NCBI RefSeq assembly: GCF_000445105.1 | Contig: NZ_ATDP01000036.1 | Coordinates: forward strand, 1-64,000 | From: Sphingobium lactosutens DS20 | GTDB lineage: Bacteria; Pseudomonadota; Alphaproteobacteria; Sphingomonadales; Sphingomonadaceae | Direction: 5' to 3' | DNA: 64,000 nt | Part shown: positions 9,601 to 18,352 of the stretch, in pieces | Position numbering within the stretch: the stretch's first letter is position 1 | Layout: each line of letters starts with the position of its first letter | Made by a program: the position numbers and the translations under genes | The notes under the pieces: generated by a model | The model's input: only the letters and a program-made list of their open reading frames with translations | Told to the model about the DNA's origin: nothing | Databases searched by the model: none

Positions 9601-11196
9601 ACGAATATTCGCCAGCGGCATGCGCGCCGCATCGGGCCGACCAAAAATCGTGAAGGCCTCGGCGTCGCGCAGATCGTCATAGAGGCGATTGGTGACATCG
9701 AGGTCGTCGGTGAATAGGAAGGCGCGTCGGCCGAAGGTGCCGGACGCGTTGCTCGCGCCGGGCGGATCGAGCAGCCGGGGCAGTAGCATCGAGGTCTGGA
9801 TCGTGGTCGAGAGTAGCGACGCGCGCGACGCCGGATCACCGCGGAGCAGGATCTGATATTCAGCGCCTTGTTCCTCGAACTCCTCGATCGTTGGCGTGAT
9901 CTCGACTACATCGTCGAGCGCTGCACCGGTGAGATCCGAGAAGAAGCGCGCGGCATCGCCGAGCGTGGCCGAAAGGCCTACCCAGGAGATCGGCGCCGCC
10001 AGCAAGTGCCGCCACCGGCGTAGGGTGAGCGCAGCTTGCGCGCCTGTTCCGCCCTCATAGGTGTGCACTTCGTCGAGCAGGGCGAGCAAGGGTTTGCGCG
10101 CCGCCGTGACCCCGACGCCGAACAGGGCGCGCATCCAGTGATCGGACAGGCGTTGGTTCAAGATCTCGGTCGTGGTGAACAGGATGTCGGGCGGATTGCG
10201 CTGTAGCCGGGTCCGGGTCAGCACGATCAGGTCGTCGCCGATGGTCTGGCCGCAGCTTGGTTGGACGCAGGCAAGCCGTTCGGTGCCCGACGCGATATCG
10301 GCACCGCGCCAGACGAGTTCACCCTCGCAGCGCGGACAGCGCATCCACGGGCAGACGAAGTCCTCACCGCGTCGAACCCAACTCTTTTCTGTCAATTCCT
10401 GGCGGGTCGCACGGGTCGGTGTCTTTCCGAACAAAGCGCCGATGATCAGCGGCCGGCGCCCATGCGCGGCAAGTGTCTGATCGATTGTTCGCGCCATGCG
10501 AAACGCTTCAGCGAACTGGTCCTTGAGCAGTTCGATTCGCGGGTAGATCGCGATCGCCTTGACCCAATGATCGGCGCCGATCGCTTCGCCGATACGGATC
10601 ATGCCGGGCAGGTAGAAGGCGATGGTCTTGCCGCTGCCGGTGCCCGCGGTGACGATCGTGCCGCCATCGTCGGTTGCGGCCGACAGACGCAGCGCGGCGC
10701 GCTCCTGAAAGCCTGCGAGTTTCATGCCGTCGCGCGAGGTCAATGCCCGCCACAAGTCCAGGCGCAGTTGTGACCCGCCCAGTGCCGACGCATGCTCGGC
10801 GAGGATATCGGCGGGCAAACGCTGTCGTTTGGGGAAGCGTCGCGGTCGGCAGTCGACTCGAAAGTCGGCGACGAGCGACGGCGCACCTTGCCAGGGCTTG
10901 TTGGGGAAGAGTTGACGGTTGGCAGCCAGGAGCCGCATCATTTCGGCAAAGCGCGACCGGATCCGGACGTCGCCGCCGACGCTGGCCATCTCGAAGATCA
11001 GCTTGGCATCGATGAGTTCCTCGACGAGGTCCTGCCCGTCAGTGCTACTGACTCCTGCCGCAGCGCATACCTGATCGCCGAGTTCGAAGGCTTCATCCTC
11101 GCTCAGCGAGCCATCGGTGAATCCCCATTCGAGGGAGCGCATTTCAATGGCTTCGATGCGGTCGAGCACCGCGAGGGCGTGGTTAGACACGGGCAT
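6616..11196 (-). CDS. dpdJ: DpdJ, large DEAD/DEAH-box helicase
   Basis: Very large (1526 residues) superfamily 2 helicase, the probable DNA translocase of the Dpd restriction complex. Visible motifs are Walker A TAGTGSGKT (183-191), IYPRIELLKDQ (Ia), a four-cysteine zinc-like insertion beginning CPWMRCPRCEGE, the DEVH box in LLDEVHTYEG, SATL (III), and QRKGRAGRD (VI). The C-terminal 700 residues show no recognisable domain. The ATG at 11196 was chosen because GAGGTAGG lies about eight bases upstream; an in-frame ATG 60 bases earlier has no such site and would overlap dpdI. It overlaps dpdK at its 3' end. Confidence 0.85.
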   Translation of the reverse strand: MPVSNHALAVLDRIEAIEMRSLEWGFTDGSLSEDEAFELGDQVCAAAGVSSTDGQDLVEELIDAKLIFEMASVGGDVRIRSRFAEMMRLLAANRQLFPNKPWQGAPSLVADFRVDCRPRRFPKRQRLPADILAEHASALGGSQLRLDLWRALTSRDGMKLAGFQERAALRLSAATDDGGTIVTAGTGSGKTIAFYLPGMIRIGEAIGADHWVKAIAIYPRIELLKDQFAEAFRMARTIDQTLAAHGRRPLIIGALFGKTPTRATRQELTEKSWVRRGEDFVCPWMRCPRCEGELVWRGADIASGTERLACVQPSCGQTIGDDLIVLTRTRLQRNPPDILFTTTEILNQRLSDHWMRALFGVGVTAARKPLLALLDEVHTYEGGTGAQAALTLRRWRHLLAAPISWVGLSATLGDAARFFSDLTGAALDDVVEITPTIEEFEEQGAEYQILLRGDPASRASLLSTTIQTSMLLPRLLDPPGASNASGTFGRRAFLFTDDLDVTNRLYDDLRDAEAFTIFGRPDAARMPLANIRRAGPDAAVRDVEGQRWRICEDIGHPLDRRLIVGRTTSQDAGVNQSANIVVATAALEVGFNDPLVGAVIQHKAPRGMASFLQRKGRAGRDRAMRPITLTVLSDYGRDRAFYQAFEHLFDPSLEPQYLPIRNPYVMKIQAVFALFDWLAATTAGYEKAWQWNLLSRPLPQASPAERAVLDRTRAKLTQLVQGDAATIDDLRNYLMGALGIDHSAAETLLWEAPRSLLLEAVPTLVRRLFRGWQLAIPNAGATLDLQVDHHPLPDFVPRNLFSDLSLPEVRVIIPPATVNHEERVEQMPILQALNQFAPGRVTRRFAHERGALSHWIPVDPALPEQDRRISDYALEHEFVGVFSGSLNDHVGGPPLLVFRPWAVRLERATRTEALPSSNARLLWQSDIIANGDALGVPVPTRSEWRHYVRAIDFHLHRFRSSVSVRRFAGIAQANIRTLQDDFPVKLAFTSDDDRPAAVGFELEVDGFRLDLALPQAEMLSGDRLPPDVLAANRLAYIRDQIRLDPELPDDLNQFQREWLVQFLLSALLADAAAHDRPLAETIADLLDDDRIEGVFRAVMDEVFGAMPPTQPDSDDTQDSDADDVADGGYPSGGPVGAGGATGGGRLQQALLQQIGRPIVRDRLRALAAQLVAVDPAMFSLWLRRLILETLGEAMLQACIAAAPKQATVETLLVDIRDDATSDVASVWISETTLGGAGVLEAFADRFASEPRLFFSALDAALAPSDLELVDSSLREILALSINDVAIGDQVALLRATSSHSERAALWRALSHSLAQRGGIDLSHALSVSLNNRLLRAGSGPQLDQLLLDLQTHWDATQGRFGIAIGLREYAYIASCDATLSSAVRAFLAATLPAAAIAHVTVLSAITSLMWPRANEVRQRVLQSYNPFRQTRSTDPAVVRHLLLCRAIATIAFGDPDWERQLATAFEAQGTARLVADAGEARLFRAALVRLSAAPVSVGVLQFFPAIERVERADGRIFATLTLREQV

Positions 11197-11204
11197 GTTT
11201 GTGC

Positions 11205-11918
11205 CTACCTCAGCTTGATGCGGAACGCGCCCAGCAAATTGCGGCTTTCGAGCCACGTCTGCACTTCGGACGTATAAGCACTTAAGAGAGCCTCGCTATT
11301 GGCTGCGGAGCGAATGAAAGCGACGACGCTTGAGGGGATATCGGACGCCGCCAGGGTGTTCCATGCCGCCTCGTGCTGACTGACGAGCGCGTCGAGACTG
11401 GTAATCGCCGCCTTGGGGTCCGCGGGCAGGCTAGCACCAGAGGCTGCTACCTCGCTTCGAATCTGCCGTATCTTGGCGACGCTCATCCGGAACTGCGGAA
11501 CCTGGCCGAGAGCGCTCAAGACATCATCGGCGCCAAAGGCAGCGCGCTTGTCGACATAGGTTTTCCACGCAGCGCTCGCGGCTTTGTGACCTGCGCTGGC
11601 GATACCGTTGAGGCGGTCGGTAAAGGCGTGTTTGATGTCGAACGGCGGATCGTTGACCTTTGCCGGATCCTCCTTGATCGCTTCGCGCAATGTGCGCGCC
11701 TTGTCGGCATAGCCGAGACCGTCGCTTGGTTCGAAATCGACCGGAACACCGGCTTCCGCTAGGGCGGTCAGTGTCTCGCGCAGTCCAGCTATGAGCAGCG
11801 ATGCGGTCTCGAACTGCTTCGCGCGCGTAGCGAACAGTTCGGCTTCGGCGGCGCTGTTCTTGAGCTTCTGATAGGTGTTGATCTTGGTCGTGAGCGTGGC
11901 GGCGCGGTCAAGCAGCAT
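11205..11918 (-). CDS. dpdI: Protein DpdI (Dpd restriction component)
   Basis: A 237-residue, alanine- and charge-rich, probably largely helical protein with no catalytic motif. It sits between the ATPase (dpdH) and the helicase (dpdJ), where dpdI lies in the known clusters, and in that system it is required for restriction. The start at 11918 has GGGAG seven bases upstream, inside the end of dpdH; an in-frame ATG at 11933 is the alternative. It could be a scaffold or coiled-coil partner for DpdH or DpdJ. The name rests on synteny and size. Confidence 0.6.
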   Translation of the reverse strand: MLLDRAATLTTKINTYQKLKNSAAEAELFATRAKQFETASLLIAGLRETLTALAEAGVPVDFEPSDGLGYADKARTLREAIKEDPAKVNDPPFDIKHAFTDRLNGIASAGHKAASAAWKTYVDKRAAFGADDVLSALGQVPQFRMSVAKIRQIRSEVAASGASLPADPKAAITSLDALVSQHEAAWNTLAASDIPSSVVAFIRSAANSEALLSAYTSEVQTWLESRNLLGAFRIKLR

Positions 11919-14900
11919 CGGCTTGCTCCCCATCAGTTGTCGCCATCGCGGTCAAATCAGCTTCGATCGCGGTCAGCGAACTGTCGATCTGATCGAGACT
12001 GGTCGCCACCGCGCCCTGCTTGGCGTCCAGACTCTGACTGGTCGCGCCGATATTGTCGTCAACGGTATCGAGAAAGGCCTGCGCCGCGGCGACCAGAGCG
12101 GTCCCCGCATCGACCGCGCCGCGTCGACCTCGACCAAAGTGGGGAAGCGCGGCAACCGCATCGCCTTCGCTGCCAAGTGCCCGTGCGGCAGCTAGCGAAT
12201 CATCGAAATAGACGGTCCTGAAGCGGTCGAGCGCTTCGACCAAAATGCGTCCCGTGGAACTGGTGCCAATGCCAGCGTCAGCCACGGCCTGCCGCGCTGC
12301 ATCAAGCGCTGTTATGATAGCGGCGCGCGTCGCGTTCGGGCCGAACGCATCTTGCATCGTATCGAGCCAGGATTTGCGGGCTGCCATCTCCGAGCCCGCA
12401 GCCGTGGGGAGCGCAGCCCCGACCTCCCGATAGAGCTTGGCGGGCTCTTGAGCCTCACCATCGGGGGGCTCCAAGCGCAACTGCCATTTCGCCTGACGAA
12501 ATTCGCGGATAGGCCCGATGATGCGGCCGGGATTGAGCATCGCACCAGCGCGGCCGCCCTTCATGCTCGACATCTGAGATTGCGCGATCCCCACCAGCTT
12601 TTCGCGTTGCCTTATCAGCTTGTCGTACAGCGCCTTCATCTCAGGCGCCGTGCTTGCGCACTCGCTTGACCATTGAGAGCTGAACGCTGCGTCGATCATG
12701 TCGGCGATCTTCGCATCGGGTTTGATCTTGCCCCCGATCGCCGCGCCGACACAGAGGAGTTCGACCGCAGCCGCTGCCTGATTCCATTGTGGCGTCGGCT
12801 GGCAGATGCCGCGCAATTGCGCCTCGACGTCCTTTGCCCAGATCTCGACGCAATCGAGGAAGGCTCCCAACATCTTCTCGCCGTTGGGGAACTCCCAGCG
12901 GAACTGATCTTTGCTGGCGCGCAACACGCCCTGGAGAGCCGCTGCTGCTGTTTCAGGCTGCACTAGGTTGCCTGGGATGACGAGCTTGACCTGCAGGTCG
13001 GCACGCACCTGCGTCGTTTGCCGATCGAAGCTGATGCTCGCAGTCTGGAACGCTTTACCGGTTCGACCGACGAAACTCGCCTTGGCCAGTCCGACCATGT
13101 CCCAATCGATGGCATTGGAGACGGCCGAAAAGACCAGCAACCTGAGATTGTTTGCAACGGATTGGTCGAGTCCCTGACCGCTGATCCATTGCTCGATCAG
13201 GAGATCTTCCTTGCTGGCAGTGTTACGCGGCGGTTCGGGCGTCGGCGTGTCGGTGGTTGGCTCGCTCGGCTTTGCCGCGTCGGCACCCGGTATCTCCGGG
13301 ACCTCGAACGCCGCGCGAAGGCGATCGTCGAGATTAGCGATCGTGCCGGTGCCGTCATAGAGTTCGAGAAAAGCTGCCCAACGCTGGTAATTTTGGGGAT
13401 TACGGTTGCGCAGTTCGGCTTGAGCGACGGCCGGCAGCGCTGTGATGCCGCCGAGTTTCTCAAGCAGCTTGAACGGCGGGAATGTACCGGTCGCGATCTC
13501 CGGCCCGAAGTTATCGAGTACTTCGACTAGGAGGTCGTTCTGAAGGACGCGGGGGTTGAGCCGTTCCGGCATCGAAGCATCGGCGCGCGACGCCGCGTTC
13601 CACAAGGCCTGCGAGGTGAACGGATACAAGCCATAGCCGTCGACCTCGCCGAATATGGCGTGGCACTCGGTCTGGTGGATGCAGGTGTCGCATTTGGAGA
13701 GCGGATTGTCGCCGGGCGCCGCGGCATCGCTCCACTGGATGATGCCGTCACGGCCAAGTCGTACAGCGTTTAGGTAGCGCGCGGTGAACTGATTGAGCGA
13801 GGTCTTGGTGACCGACCGGCCCTCGGCCCTGCCGGCGGACCGATTCATATCGACGATATGGGTCGTGCGCATATAGGCGGTCTCGGCCACGCTCTGGAAA
13901 AAACCCGTGGTGACAGCGATCGCCGTGCGCATCTTGCACTGGCGCTCGTCGCCCTGCGAGGTAATCGCCTGCAGCAGTGCCCGATCGATGCCCTGCAGAC
14001 GCGCGAATTCCTCGACGAGCAGGATGAGTTCCTGACCCTGCGACTTAAGGTAAGTGCGCAGGCGGGTCATCAACTCCTCGATCCGGTCGCCAGAGAAACT
14101 CAAGGTGCGCGCGACGGCGCGATCGAGATTGCGGTTGATAATCCGTATCGCGAGTGGAAGGTGAACTGCCGGGTCCAGTTCGATGAGGTCGATCGCATCG
14201 CGCGCGAGGCGCGAGGCGTGCGCGAAGTCCATGCCGCCAAGGGGCAAGTCGCCCTCGACGAACACGCGGCGCTTATCGGGACGATCCTTGGCGTTGGACG
14301 GCGCGAAGATGTGATCGACAATCTCGGCGATGACGGTGTTGTCGCCCAGGAAATGCGCTTTGCGCATATGTGGATCTTGGAACAGGTCGGGCAGGCTGCT
14401 CGCGAGCCCTTCCTCGATCTCGTCGGCGTCGGTCGGCAGGACCTCCTCGCGGATCACCTGCGCAAGGTCGTTGAGCAATTGCTGCTTCTGGTCTTCCCGG
14501 CTCTGCGTGCCATCGCCCGCCGATTGCAGCGTTTCGAGAAAACTCGCCTGCTGTTCGGTGGGCAATTCGGCGATGATCATTTTGACGATGTTGCGCAGAG
14601 AGGTGCCCGACTTGCGCACCACCAGGACGACGCGATCCTTCGTCGGCTTGATGTTGAGCCGCATCCAGTGAACGAGATGCGATTTGCCCGAGCCAGTCTC
14701 GCCAAGAATCGCCGCCAGGGCATGCGGTCGGTCCTCGCGCAGGAAATCCGAGAGAAACGCCGAGGGCGTCATGTCGGCCCACGAGGCCTCGCCGATCTCC
14801 TGGAACGACTTGCCGACCTGCGGGCTGACCTTGAGATCCCAGTCGCTATGAACCGCACGGAACAGGCTGTCGCTGATATGCTCGGCAAACGGATTGATCA

Positions 14901-14943
14901 CCTGGCGGACGGCACCGGGGTCCCAGCAGAGAACGTTGCGCAT
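11908..14943 (-). CDS. dpdH: DpdH, large P-loop ATPase
   Basis: A 1011-residue ATPase with Walker A GETGSGKSH (residues 81-89) and a Walker B-like ELILLVEEFA. A CDTCIHQTEC cysteine/histidine cluster follows, then a proline/threonine-rich linker (about residue 560) separating the ATPase half from a C-terminal half of unknown fold. Such architecture resembles large ATPases that drive conformational control in defence complexes. The ATG shares one base with the dpdG stop (TAATG) and the stop overlaps dpdI. Identification as DpdH rests on length, P-loop and position between dpdG and dpdI. Confidence 0.7.
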   Translation of the reverse strand: MRNVLCWDPGAVRQVINPFAEHISDSLFRAVHSDWDLKVSPQVGKSFQEIGEASWADMTPSAFLSDFLREDRPHALAAILGETGSGKSHLVHWMRLNIKPTKDRVVLVVRKSGTSLRNIVKMIIAELPTEQQASFLETLQSAGDGTQSREDQKQQLLNDLAQVIREEVLPTDADEIEEGLASSLPDLFQDPHMRKAHFLGDNTVIAEIVDHIFAPSNAKDRPDKRRVFVEGDLPLGGMDFAHASRLARDAIDLIELDPAVHLPLAIRIINRNLDRAVARTLSFSGDRIEELMTRLRTYLKSQGQELILLVEEFARLQGIDRALLQAITSQGDERQCKMRTAIAVTTGFFQSVAETAYMRTTHIVDMNRSAGRAEGRSVTKTSLNQFTARYLNAVRLGRDGIIQWSDAAAPGDNPLSKCDTCIHQTECHAIFGEVDGYGLYPFTSQALWNAASRADASMPERLNPRVLQNDLLVEVLDNFGPEIATGTFPPFKLLEKLGGITALPAVAQAELRNRNPQNYQRWAAFLELYDGTGTIANLDDRLRAAFEVPEIPGADAAKPSEPTTDTPTPEPPRNTASKEDLLIEQWISGQGLDQSVANNLRLLVFSAVSNAIDWDMVGLAKASFVGRTGKAFQTASISFDRQTTQVRADLQVKLVIPGNLVQPETAAAALQGVLRASKDQFRWEFPNGEKMLGAFLDCVEIWAKDVEAQLRGICQPTPQWNQAAAAVELLCVGAAIGGKIKPDAKIADMIDAAFSSQWSSECASTAPEMKALYDKLIRQREKLVGIAQSQMSSMKGGRAGAMLNPGRIIGPIREFRQAKWQLRLEPPDGEAQEPAKLYREVGAALPTAAGSEMAARKSWLDTMQDAFGPNATRAAIITALDAARQAVADAGIGTSSTGRILVEALDRFRTVYFDDSLAAARALGSEGDAVAALPHFGRGRRGAVDAGTALVAAAQAFLDTVDDNIGATSQSLDAKQGAVATSLDQIDSSLTAIEADLTAMATTDGEQADAA

Positions 14944-15860
14944 TATGCCGCCTCTCGCAGCGCGATACGACTGACGCGACCTTCGCGCGGTCCAAAATCG
15001 AGGATGCGGCCGGGTGCGTCAGCGACGCTCGCCATGCTCAGGCGCTGGCGGTCAACAAGCCGCTGTAGCGCGAGGCTCGTGGTGATCGACAGTCGCTTAT
15101 CGCTGTCCGTCACCGGGGTGAGCTGCATAGCCTCATAGTCCTGGCGAACGCTGCCGGTCTCGAAGACTGGAAAGATTGCTGCCAATCGCGTCATGAATTG
15201 CTCGATCGGCATGTCATTGCTTTCGGAAAAGACGGCGGGGAGCGCGCTTTCGATGGCCTTGACCGGATCGGGAATCACGCGGCGCGAGGTGAGGTCCTCG
15301 GCATCGCTACCGCCACCGACGATGGTCGCGAAGCCGAGATAGCGGGCCCAGTACAGGAAGTTCTGGTAGCGATTTAGCGAGGTCAATTCGGTTTTCGACG
15401 CGTGGTCGCCGATCTGCGCTTTCAGACTGTTTTGAGGCGGCTCGGAGAAATTCATCGGCCGGAGCGGGCTCGAACTCAGAAACCAGGACAGGGCAACCAT
15501 GAAGCCGGCTTGTTGGGTTTCGGCGGCTCGCGTCGGATCGAATAGGGTGCGCCGCATGAACGCCAAGAAGAACATCTCGCTGCCCTTGCCCTTTTTCCCG
15601 CCGCCGCGCGCATCGGTAGTCAAACGCAACTTGTCCTCAATCTCTTCGACCAGACCGATCCGCCGTGCTTCGGCAAGCGTGTTGCTGAACAATGTTGTGG
15701 TTGACTCGCCATCATCATCGCCGCCGCGGCCGTTGAGCGACGGCGGCGTTGCCCAGGCCTCGATCCGGTCTTTAACTTCGCCATTCTCGCTGTCGAACAA
15801 GGCCGCGTAGATCGCGAACAATCGGCTTGGAACAGCTTGGGCAGTTGTAACTATACTCAT
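14943..15860 (-). CDS. dpdG: Protein DpdG (Dpd restriction component)
   Basis: A 305-residue protein with no catalytic motif that I can see. It contains a short Lys/Gly-rich loop (ARGGGKKGKG) near residue 85-95 and otherwise alternating helical segments. Its start overlaps the dpdF stop by four bases and its stop shares one base with the dpdH start. Translational coupling and position between the RecQ-like helicase and the large ATPase match dpdG of the described cluster, where it is needed for restriction. The name rests on synteny. Confidence 0.6.
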   Translation of the reverse strand: MSIVTTAQAVPSRLFAIYAALFDSENGEVKDRIEAWATPPSLNGRGGDDDGESTTTLFSNTLAEARRIGLVEEIEDKLRLTTDARGGGKKGKGSEMFFLAFMRRTLFDPTRAAETQQAGFMVALSWFLSSSPLRPMNFSEPPQNSLKAQIGDHASKTELTSLNRYQNFLYWARYLGFATIVGGGSDAEDLTSRRVIPDPVKAIESALPAVFSESNDMPIEQFMTRLAAIFPVFETGSVRQDYEAMQLTPVTDSDKRLSITTSLALQRLVDRQRLSMASVADAPGRILDFGPREGRVSRIALREAA

Positions 15861-18352
15861 TGCGCTACTCTTGCATTAAACTCGTCGAGCGTCAGCGTTC
15901 GACCACCAAATACATCTTTCAACCTGCGTCCATCGGGGGCCAGCTGGCCGATCGGTGTCAGGAAGATACGGGGATTGTCGGCGCGCGGCGCGAGGTTCTG
16001 CGGCTCCAGCGTTTGCTTGTCGCCGACCATCACAAGTTCGGGACCGCGCGGTAGGCGCGACAACGCAAGCGACGATAGATCACTGACGAAGAATGCGCAC
16101 TTTTCCGCGAATTTGAGCACTCGACTCATGTCAAACGGTTGCGGGCCCATCGTGATCAGTTTGGCGAGACGCGCTTGTGCCAAACGTTGCAGTGTGTCGC
16201 CGAGACGGCGCGACGCGTTGCGGGCGAGGTCGCCTGGGTCGTAGCTGACTAGCAGCCGGAGATCGCGGTCGAGAAGATTCGCGACCAGCGGATGGAGATC
16301 CTCGGTCCACGGTCCCCGCGGTTCGCCGACCGCCACACTGTTAAGGCGGCACGTGTCGTCCGAACGGCATCGACTGCATCGGCTGCAGGTTCGTCCGACC
16401 CTGTTCGCGCCATAGAGTTCCTCAAGGATCGCGGCCGGACAGCGATCGTTGCGCAGATACTCGCGCATGAGATCGAGATTGCGCTTGGCGGCAAGCCAAC
16501 CGACCCGGCGCACGGGTTCGACACGCGACCGCCAGAGCTCCAAGTCGAGATGGTGGTCGTCGATGATCTCGATCTCGAGCCAGTCCCCCTCCTGTTCGAT
16601 CCGTGGATAGGGTGTGCCGAGCAGCCGCAAAATGCCCGCACGCGCCATCAGGGCGACGGTGCGCAAGTTCCAGTCGGTATTGGCATCGCCGAACATGTCG
16701 ATGTCGCGTTCATCAGTGCCGGGCCGGCCGTCAATCCGTACGGCGAAGCGCCCGTTTCCGAGGCTGGTCTTGCGGGCGAACATCGTGGACCAGCGATGGT
16801 AGCCGCGATCGATGCTGATGACCTGCTGGGCGTTGATGCGTTCGGCGATCCCCATGTCCTTGCCTGTCGGCACGATCAGCGAAAGCGCGGCCTTGCCGTC
16901 ACGCCCGCCGCGCCCGACCTCTTGATAGAAGCGATCGAGCGTCTCGGGGACGCAGGCATGGATCACGCTGCGGGCATGGCCATAATCGATGCCGAGCCCG
17001 AACGCCGAGGTTCCGACGACGATATCAAGAGCGCCGTCGCGCCGCTGGCCGACAATCTCTTCGCGCTCGGCTCGGCCGGTCTTGCCGTGAAGCTTGCGCA
17101 CCCGGTGAAATCCCGCCTCGATTAGTCGCGCATACCAGGCGTTGGCGGCTGCAACTTCGGTGACATAAAGCACCGCCGGCCGGGGCACGTGATGAAGCGC
17201 CTCGAGAACTTGGGCCACGCGGTTGGCCTCGTTTGTCGACGGCGCTATCCAATAGTCCGGTTCGGGCCGCAGTTGGACCGCCGCAAGGCTTTCGAAATTG
17301 CTTTCGGCGCCGAACAGCGAGCGCAACGTTTCGAGCGAGGAGTCGGTAAGTGTCGCCGACAACATGATGGTGCGCAGCGCCTGGCCAGGAGGAGCCGCCG
17401 ACAGCAGTTCGCGCCGCAGGCCGCTCAATTCCTGGAACTCGGTCCGGAAGCCCGTGCCCCATTGATCGACGAGATGAGCTTCGTCGATCACCAGCGCGCG
17501 CAGCAGACCAGCTTCTGCCGCGCGGCGCAAGGGATCGCGTAGACGATTGCACGCCGCCTCGGGCGACACAAAGCACAGGCCCTGGGTGCCGTCGGCGATC
17601 CGCTCGGCAATGATATTGTTCTGGACGTCGTTGCCGCCCTGGAACGCGAGCGGTGGCGATAGGCCGCAAACATCGACCGCTTCGCGTTCGTGATTGACCC
17701 CGAGCGCGACAGTCGGAACGATCACCAGGGTGACGCCGCGGTTTTCCGCTTGATCGGCCCCGACAAAGCCGACCGTCTGGATCAACTGGAAGATCATGCT
17801 CTTGCCCTCGCCGGTGGGCAAAGCAACGACGAGGCTACCGCCGGCAGGGGTCGAGAGTGCGGCACGCACGGCGGCGCGCTGCCCGCGGCTACGATAGGAG
17901 GTCCGCCCAACAGCGGCGAGCAAGGGATCCCCTTGGCAGTCGGCGCTATTGAACTCGCGGCGCGTCCTCTCAGAAGCGGCGAAAGCATCGACGCTGTCGC
18001 TAATGCCGGAGAGCCATGTCGGTTTCCAAGGCTGGAGCGTTACCAAACGCGCTTCACCGGCAGCGGTGCTGCGCAGTCCAACGGCATCCCATCCGGCAAA
18101 CCCGTCGAAGCGCGGGTGCGACACGGGCACCGCAGGCGACACCATCGCGCCGCGTCGAACATGTTCGTGGCTCATTGCCTGACGGAGCAGGACTGCCAGA
18201 TCGAGACCACTCGCCTGGCGAGCAGGGTCGACCAGCGCTTTGCGCAACCGTTCGATCGCAGGTGACCGGGCTCGCCAGTCTGCCCCGCTATCGGTGCGGT
18301 CGAGCAAATGGCCCAGTGCTACAAAGGCATCATGGCCATCCCGGTCAGCCAT
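15857..18352 (-). CDS. dpdF: DpdF, RecQ-like DNA helicase
   Basis: An 831-residue superfamily 2 helicase resembling RecQ. Visible motifs are ALPTGEGKS (Walker A, 177-185), LVIDEAHLVDQWG (DEAH plus the RecQ-type aromatic extension), MLSATL (III), TSAFGLGIDYG (V) and QEVGRGGRDG (VI). A C-terminal cysteine cluster, TCSRCSRCRSDDTC, resembles the RecQ zinc site. The start at 18352 follows the end of dpdE closely; an upstream in-frame ATG at 18445 would run 100 bases into dpdE. It belongs to the restriction half of the Dpd system, where it probably unwinds or tracks DNA. Confidence 0.85.
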   Translation of the reverse strand: MADRDGHDAFVALGHLLDRTDSGADWRARSPAIERLRKALVDPARQASGLDLAVLLRQAMSHEHVRRGAMVSPAVPVSHPRFDGFAGWDAVGLRSTAAGEARLVTLQPWKPTWLSGISDSVDAFAASERTRREFNSADCQGDPLLAAVGRTSYRSRGQRAAVRAALSTPAGGSLVVALPTGEGKSMIFQLIQTVGFVGADQAENRGVTLVIVPTVALGVNHEREAVDVCGLSPPLAFQGGNDVQNNIIAERIADGTQGLCFVSPEAACNRLRDPLRRAAEAGLLRALVIDEAHLVDQWGTGFRTEFQELSGLRRELLSAAPPGQALRTIMLSATLTDSSLETLRSLFGAESNFESLAAVQLRPEPDYWIAPSTNEANRVAQVLEALHHVPRPAVLYVTEVAAANAWYARLIEAGFHRVRKLHGKTGRAEREEIVGQRRDGALDIVVGTSAFGLGIDYGHARSVIHACVPETLDRFYQEVGRGGRDGKAALSLIVPTGKDMGIAERINAQQVISIDRGYHRWSTMFARKTSLGNGRFAVRIDGRPGTDERDIDMFGDANTDWNLRTVALMARAGILRLLGTPYPRIEQEGDWLEIEIIDDHHLDLELWRSRVEPVRRVGWLAAKRNLDLMREYLRNDRCPAAILEELYGANRVGRTCSRCSRCRSDDTCRLNSVAVGEPRGPWTEDLHPLVANLLDRDLRLLVSYDPGDLARNASRRLGDTLQRLAQARLAKLITMGPQPFDMSRVLKFAEKCAFFVSDLSSLALSRLPRGPELVMVGDKQTLEPQNLAPRADNPRIFLTPIGQLAPDGRRLKDVFGGRTLTLDEFNARVAQ

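Noticed and set aside
13858..15138. 426-codon plus-strand open frame across dpdH and dpdG
   Set aside because: It is antisense to the Walker A ATPase and spans the dpdG/dpdH overlap, with no family features.
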